NCBI GenBank assembly: GCA_964610205.1 | Contig: CAZSVI010000048.1 | Span: 1 to 26,041 of the forward strand | Source: CAZSVI01 sp964610205 | GTDB taxonomy: Bacteria > Bacillota > Clostridia > DSM-8532 | Direction: 5' to 3' | Length of the DNA stretch: 26,041 bases | Shown here: one piece after another, positions 23,578 through 26,041 of the stretch | How positions within the stretch are numbered: the first letter of the stretch is position 1 | Layout: the number at the start of each line of letters is the position of its first letter | Program-made: the position numbers and the translations under genes | The notes under the pieces: generated by a model | Database searches by the model: none | The model's input: the letters and a program-made list of their open reading frames with translations, nothing else | What the model was told of the DNA's origin: nothing

Positions 23578-23749
23578 ATAACGAAGCTGGGATTATTTTC
23601 ACCTATTTGTAACGGCTGGTCCTAAAGAAAGGCTTGCTGCCTGCCGTGCAAATTACCTGTGTTTGTTATAATAAGGCTAAAATATATCCCCTTCAAGTGA
23701 TATGTAATGTTTATACTTTAGGTAATAAATAAAAATGGAGTGTGAGATT
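23578..23749 (+). other. Long 5' leader of the deoD operon
   Basis: About 170 bases of presumed untranslated leader separate the promoter from deoD. It holds short self-complementary stretches such as AGGC-TTGCT-GCCT, but no purine, PreQ1, SAM or SAH riboswitch core that I can recognise. No reading frame with a ribosome binding site was seen in it. Confidence 0.3.
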
Positions 23750-24466
23750 ATGAACGCATCACCTCATATTGAAGCCGCCGGAAAAAACGCTACAGCCGAA
23801 ACAATTCTCTTACCCGGGGATCCGCTAAGGGCGAAGTTTATCGCTGAAAATTTTCTGGATAACCCTGTTCAGTTCAACGGAATACGAAGTATGCTGGGTT
23901 ATACGGGAGAGTATAAAGGGAAAAAAGTATCAGTTATGGGTACCGGCATGGGCATTCCGTCAATTGCGATCTATTCATACGAATTAATTCATATGTTTGG
24001 TGTGAAAAACCTGATCAGAATAGGCAGCTGCGGCAGCCTGCAAAAGGATATTGACATATATGACATTGTATTATGCATGGGAGCTTCGACCGACTCGAAT
24101 TATTATAATCAATATAATCTTAACGGTTCCTTTTCCGCAATAGCCTCCTATGAGCTATTAAGCAAAGCTGTGGAAATAGCACGGGCAAAGCAGATAAATG
24201 TTAAAGTGGGCAACGTATTGACAACCGATACCTTTTATAACACCAATAAAGATCAGTGGCTCAGATGGGCAGATATGGGTGTGCTTGCCGTTGAAATGGA
24301 GACAGCCGCTTTATATGCCAATGCCTTGAGGGCAAATGCAGATGCTTTATCCATTTTAACCGTTTCCGATTCACTGGTCAGTAAAAAAGTTACTTCCGCG
24401 ACAGAAAGGGAGAGAAATTTTACAGAAATGATAAATATCGCATTGGAATTATCCTTAAAAACGTAA
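23750..24466 (+). CDS. deoD: Purine nucleoside phosphorylase, DeoD type
   Basis: This 238-residue enzyme converts purine nucleosides plus phosphate to free base and (deoxy)ribose 1-phosphate in the cytoplasm; the family is hexameric. Matching segments are PHIEA at the N-terminus with His5, ILLPGDPLRAKFIA at 19-32, SMLGYTGEYKGKKVSVMGTGMGIPS at 47-71 and IRIGSCGS at 89-96. Later ones are VEMETAA at 181-187 and VSDS with catalytic Asp207, followed by ATERERNF. Length equals E. coli DeoD. The ATG at 23750 is chosen because GGAG lies nine bases before it; an in-frame ATG at 23735 has no such site. It heads an operon with luxS, mtnN and an adenine deaminase gene. Confidence 0.93.
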   Translation: MNASPHIEAAGKNATAETILLPGDPLRAKFIAENFLDNPVQFNGIRSMLGYTGEYKGKKVSVMGTGMGIPSIAIYSYELIHMFGVKNLIRIGSCGSLQKDIDIYDIVLCMGASTDSNYYNQYNLNGSFSAIASYELLSKAVEIARAKQINVKVGNVLTTDTFYNTNKDQWLRWADMGVLAVEMETAALYANALRANADALSILTVSDSLVSKKVTSATERERNFTEMINIALELSLKT

Positions 24467-24475
24467 TATGGTTTT

Positions 24476-24552
24476 ATCAGGCGTTCACGGCGTTGCACAT
24501 AAAAAGCGTAAGGTAGGCGTTTTAGCGCACAGTTCACGCAAACGCTCATTGA
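24476..24552 (+). repeat. Dispersed intergenic repeat, copy A
   Basis: This 77-bp element fills the gap between deoD and luxS. It aligns with 15107-15200 throughout and with 21788-21859 in the second half. GCGTTT (24517-24522) can pair with AAACGC (24540-24545), and the same positions in the 21788 copy read GCGCTT and AAGCGC. Its position inside an operon means it would be present in the mRNA. Confidence 0.6.
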
Positions 24553-24576
24553 AACGGGTAGAAAGGATGTATAATT

Positions 24577-25059
24577 GTGGATACGATTTCAAGTTTTTTA
24601 GTTGACCATACAAGATTACTTCCGGGCCTTTACGTATCAAGAATAGATAAATTGAATAATGATATATACATAACTACCTTTGATATAAGGCTTAGAAGAC
24701 CAAATGTTGAACCTGTTTTAAATACGACTGAAATACACACGATAGAACATATGGCCGCAACATACCTTCGCAATCATAAACAATACGGGAATAAAATTAT
24801 ATATTTTGGCCCGATGGGGTGTCGTACCGGGTTCTATCTGATCATGTCCGGAAGTTATAAGTCCGCCGATATACGGGATCTCGTAGAAGAAACATTTAAA
24901 TTTATAGTGAATTTTAACGGGGAGGTTCCGGGTTCAAAAAAGGATGAATGCGGCAATTACAGGGACTTGGATTTGGGTATGGCAAAGTCGGTTTCAGTCT
25001 TGTATTTGGATAATGTGATAAGTAACAAGGAGCATTGTTGTCTGGATTACCCGGAGTAA
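24577..25059 (+). CDS. luxS: S-ribosylhomocysteine lyase (AI-2 synthase)
   Basis: This 160-residue enzyme cleaves S-ribosylhomocysteine to homocysteine and 4,5-dihydroxy-2,3-pentanedione, the AI-2 precursor. The metal site is complete: His54 and His58 in HTIEH, with catalytic Glu57, and Cys125 in ECGNY. The catalytic Cys82 lies in FGPMGCRTGFY. The N-terminal VDHTRLLPGLYVSRID and the length match the family. The GTG start at 24577 follows GAAAGGATG; a nearby ATG at 24567 is out of frame. It lies after deoD and before mtnN, the enzyme that makes its substrate, so the pathway is intact here. Signalling versus purely metabolic use cannot be decided from sequence. Confidence 0.96.
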   Translation: MDTISSFLVDHTRLLPGLYVSRIDKLNNDIYITTFDIRLRRPNVEPVLNTTEIHTIEHMAATYLRNHKQYGNKIIYFGPMGCRTGFYLIMSGSYKSADIRDLVEETFKFIVNFNGEVPGSKKDECGNYRDLDLGMAKSVSVLYLDNVISNKEHCCLDYPE

Positions 25060-25159
25060 AAATATTCTCATTGAATTTACCTATAATACTGAGCACCTTC
25101 CAGAGTATAGGAAAGAGAAGACTTGATAAAATGGCAATATAAGGAAAGAGGAATGAAAA

Positions 25160-25846
25160 ATGCTAATCGGTGTCGTTTGCGCAATGGAAACTGAAATAAA
25201 AAGTTTAAAGAAAAAGTTAACTGATATTACGTCGGTTACTATCAGTAATATAGAATTCATAAAAGGGTATCTTCAAGGCAGGGAAACCGTTATAGCTGTC
25301 AGCGGGGTAGGAAAGGTTAATGCCGCTGTATGCACACAGACAATGATATTGAAATTTTCACCGGCTGTAATTATCAATATAGGTGTGGCCGGCGGATTAT
25401 ACGGCAAGGTGAATATTGGTGATGTTGTTATCGCTGAGGCTGTTTTACAGCATGATATGGACACATCGGCAATAGGGGATCCTGTAGGAATGATATCGGG
25501 AATAAACAGGATATTTTTTCCCTGTAACCGGAAGTTAACCGAATTGCTTTCCCGGATAGACTTGCCGGAGAATAAATTGGTTACCGGTATTATTGCCACC
25601 GGGGACAAATTCATGAATAACAGGGAAGATACTATGCGTGTTGCCGGTAAATTCAACGCCATAGCATTCGATATGGAAAGCGGCAGTATAGGACATGTAT
25701 GCTACGTGAACGGTATAGACTTTTGTGTAATCCGGGCAATATCCGATAACGGGGATCAGGAATCCCATATCGACTATACAGAGTTTTTGGATGCTTCAGC
25801 CGAACAGTCAATCAGTATTTTGGAGAAGCTTTTCCGGGAACTATGA
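25160..25846 (+). CDS. mtnN: 5'-methylthioadenosine/S-adenosylhomocysteine nucleosidase
   Basis: This 228-residue enzyme hydrolyses SAH to adenine and S-ribosylhomocysteine, and MTA to adenine and methylthioribose. Family residues are Glu12 in CAMETEI, the GVGKVNAA loop near 50-57, the NIGVAGGL loop near 73-80, MESGSIGHVC corresponding to Glu174 of the E. coli enzyme, and RAISDNGDQES with the catalytic Asp. Length is normal. AAAGAGGAATG lies before the ATG at 25160. The 100-bp gap after luxS has no terminator, and the adenine deaminase gene follows 16 bp downstream. Its products feed luxS (SRH) and the deaminase (adenine), so the operon is metabolically coherent. Confidence 0.95.
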   Translation: MLIGVVCAMETEIKSLKKKLTDITSVTISNIEFIKGYLQGRETVIAVSGVGKVNAAVCTQTMILKFSPAVIINIGVAGGLYGKVNIGDVVIAEAVLQHDMDTSAIGDPVGMISGINRIFFPCNRKLTELLSRIDLPENKLVTGIIATGDKFMNNREDTMRVAGKFNAIAFDMESGSIGHVCYVNGIDFCVIRAISDNGDQESHIDYTEFLDASAEQSISILEKLFREL

Positions 25847-25862
25847 AAGGAAGAAATAAAAA

Positions 25863-26041
25863 ATGGCAAATAGCTATATAAACGATATAATGAATGTTTC
25901 CCTCGGTAAAGTGAAGGCTGAACTGGTTTTAAAGAACTGCAGGATAATAAATACATTAACAGGTGAAACCGAAGATAATGATATTGCCATACATAAAGGC
26001 TATATTGCCGGTGTTGGTAATTACTCAGGTGATAAGGAGAT
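25863..26041 (+). CDS. ade: Adenine deaminase, N-terminal part (runs off the window)
   Basis: Only the first 59 codons are in the window. The protein opens with MANSYINDIMNVSLGKVKAELVLKNCRIINTLTGE and continues into DIAIHKGYIAGVGNYSG. This is the start of the amidohydrolase-type adenine deaminase (Ade), in which A-DLVIKNG-IVN-FTGE is followed by DIAI--G-I-GIG-Y-G. The enzyme converts adenine to hypoxanthine and ammonia with a metal centre located later in the protein, outside the window. AGGAAG precedes the ATG at 25863. It follows mtnN, which supplies adenine. Other amidohydrolases share the opening pattern, but the operon context favours adenine deaminase. Confidence 0.8.
   Translation, partial: MANSYINDIMNVSLGKVKAELVLKNCRIINTLTGETEDNDIAIHKGYIAGVGNYSGDKE

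Noticed and set aside
23500..23750. Purine, PreQ1 or SAM/SAH riboswitch before deoD
   Set aside because: None of the conserved core sequences of these classes could be recognised by eye.
1..26041. CRISPR arrays, tRNA or rRNA genes, intact transposases, phage genes
   Set aside because: No regularly spaced direct repeats, cloverleaf signatures or transposase/integrase motifs were seen in any frame.

Overview
The window reads as chromosomal DNA from a spore-forming member of the Clostridia. The support is moderate-to-low GC, strong AAGGAGG-type ribosome binding sites with frequent TTG and GTG starts, paralogous CsxC/SPOCS-like spore-surface proteins, a σD-like promoter in front of a chemotaxis receptor, and a LuxS/MtnN/adenine deaminase operon. 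The clade below class level is inference. No tRNA, rRNA, CRISPR array or intact insertion sequence was seen.

Layout. (1) 1-2550: a truncated four-helix-bundle gene with an octamer-like tail repeat, a 3' remnant of a uvrA-type gene, and a leftward MATE exporter-marR operon. That operon has a very good σA promoter whose -10 lies inside a 37-bp near-perfect palindrome, presumably the MarR operator. (2) 2550-2950: decayed DNA holding a broken reading frame. (3) 3006-7829: a tight five-gene operon with two ABC-2 permeases, their ATPase, a beta-lactamase-like serine hydrolase and an N-formylglutamate amidohydrolase-like protein. (4) 8083-17573: an unusual rightward cluster with two MalF/MalG-type sugar permeases, an HlyD/MacA-type adaptor, a MacB-type membrane protein, a lipoprotein that joins a beta-propeller to a family-1 solute-binding domain, and an OmpR-type two-component pair. 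No ATPase is encoded in it. Upstream lies an 11-bp-periodic direct repeat that fits an OmpR/PhoB-type regulator. (5) 17613-19145: a leftward HAD phosphatase and PHP phosphatase pair that converges on the kinase gene over a perfect 42-bp palindromic terminator. (6) 19441-21546: a methyl-accepting chemotaxis protein. (7) 21872-23412: two paralogous CsxC/SPOCS-like proteins. (8) 23750-26041: deoD, luxS, mtnN and the start of an adenine deaminase gene, an S-adenosylhomocysteine/methylthioadenosine recycling and purine salvage operon that also makes the AI-2 precursor.

How genes work together. In region 8, MtnN splits SAH or MTA to adenine, LuxS converts S-ribosylhomocysteine to homocysteine and the AI-2 precursor, adenine deaminase makes hypoxanthine, and DeoD handles purine nucleosides. 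In region 4, the two-component system probably senses the same envelope or substrate signal that the binding lipoprotein and transporter-like proteins handle. The transporter parts come from both uptake and efflux families, so the direction and substrate cannot be read from sequence.

The least explained features are the hybrid cluster at 8083-17573 and a diverged intergenic repeat family with three same-orientation copies (15107-15200, 21788-21859, 24476-24552). One stem of that family shows compensatory base changes between two copies.
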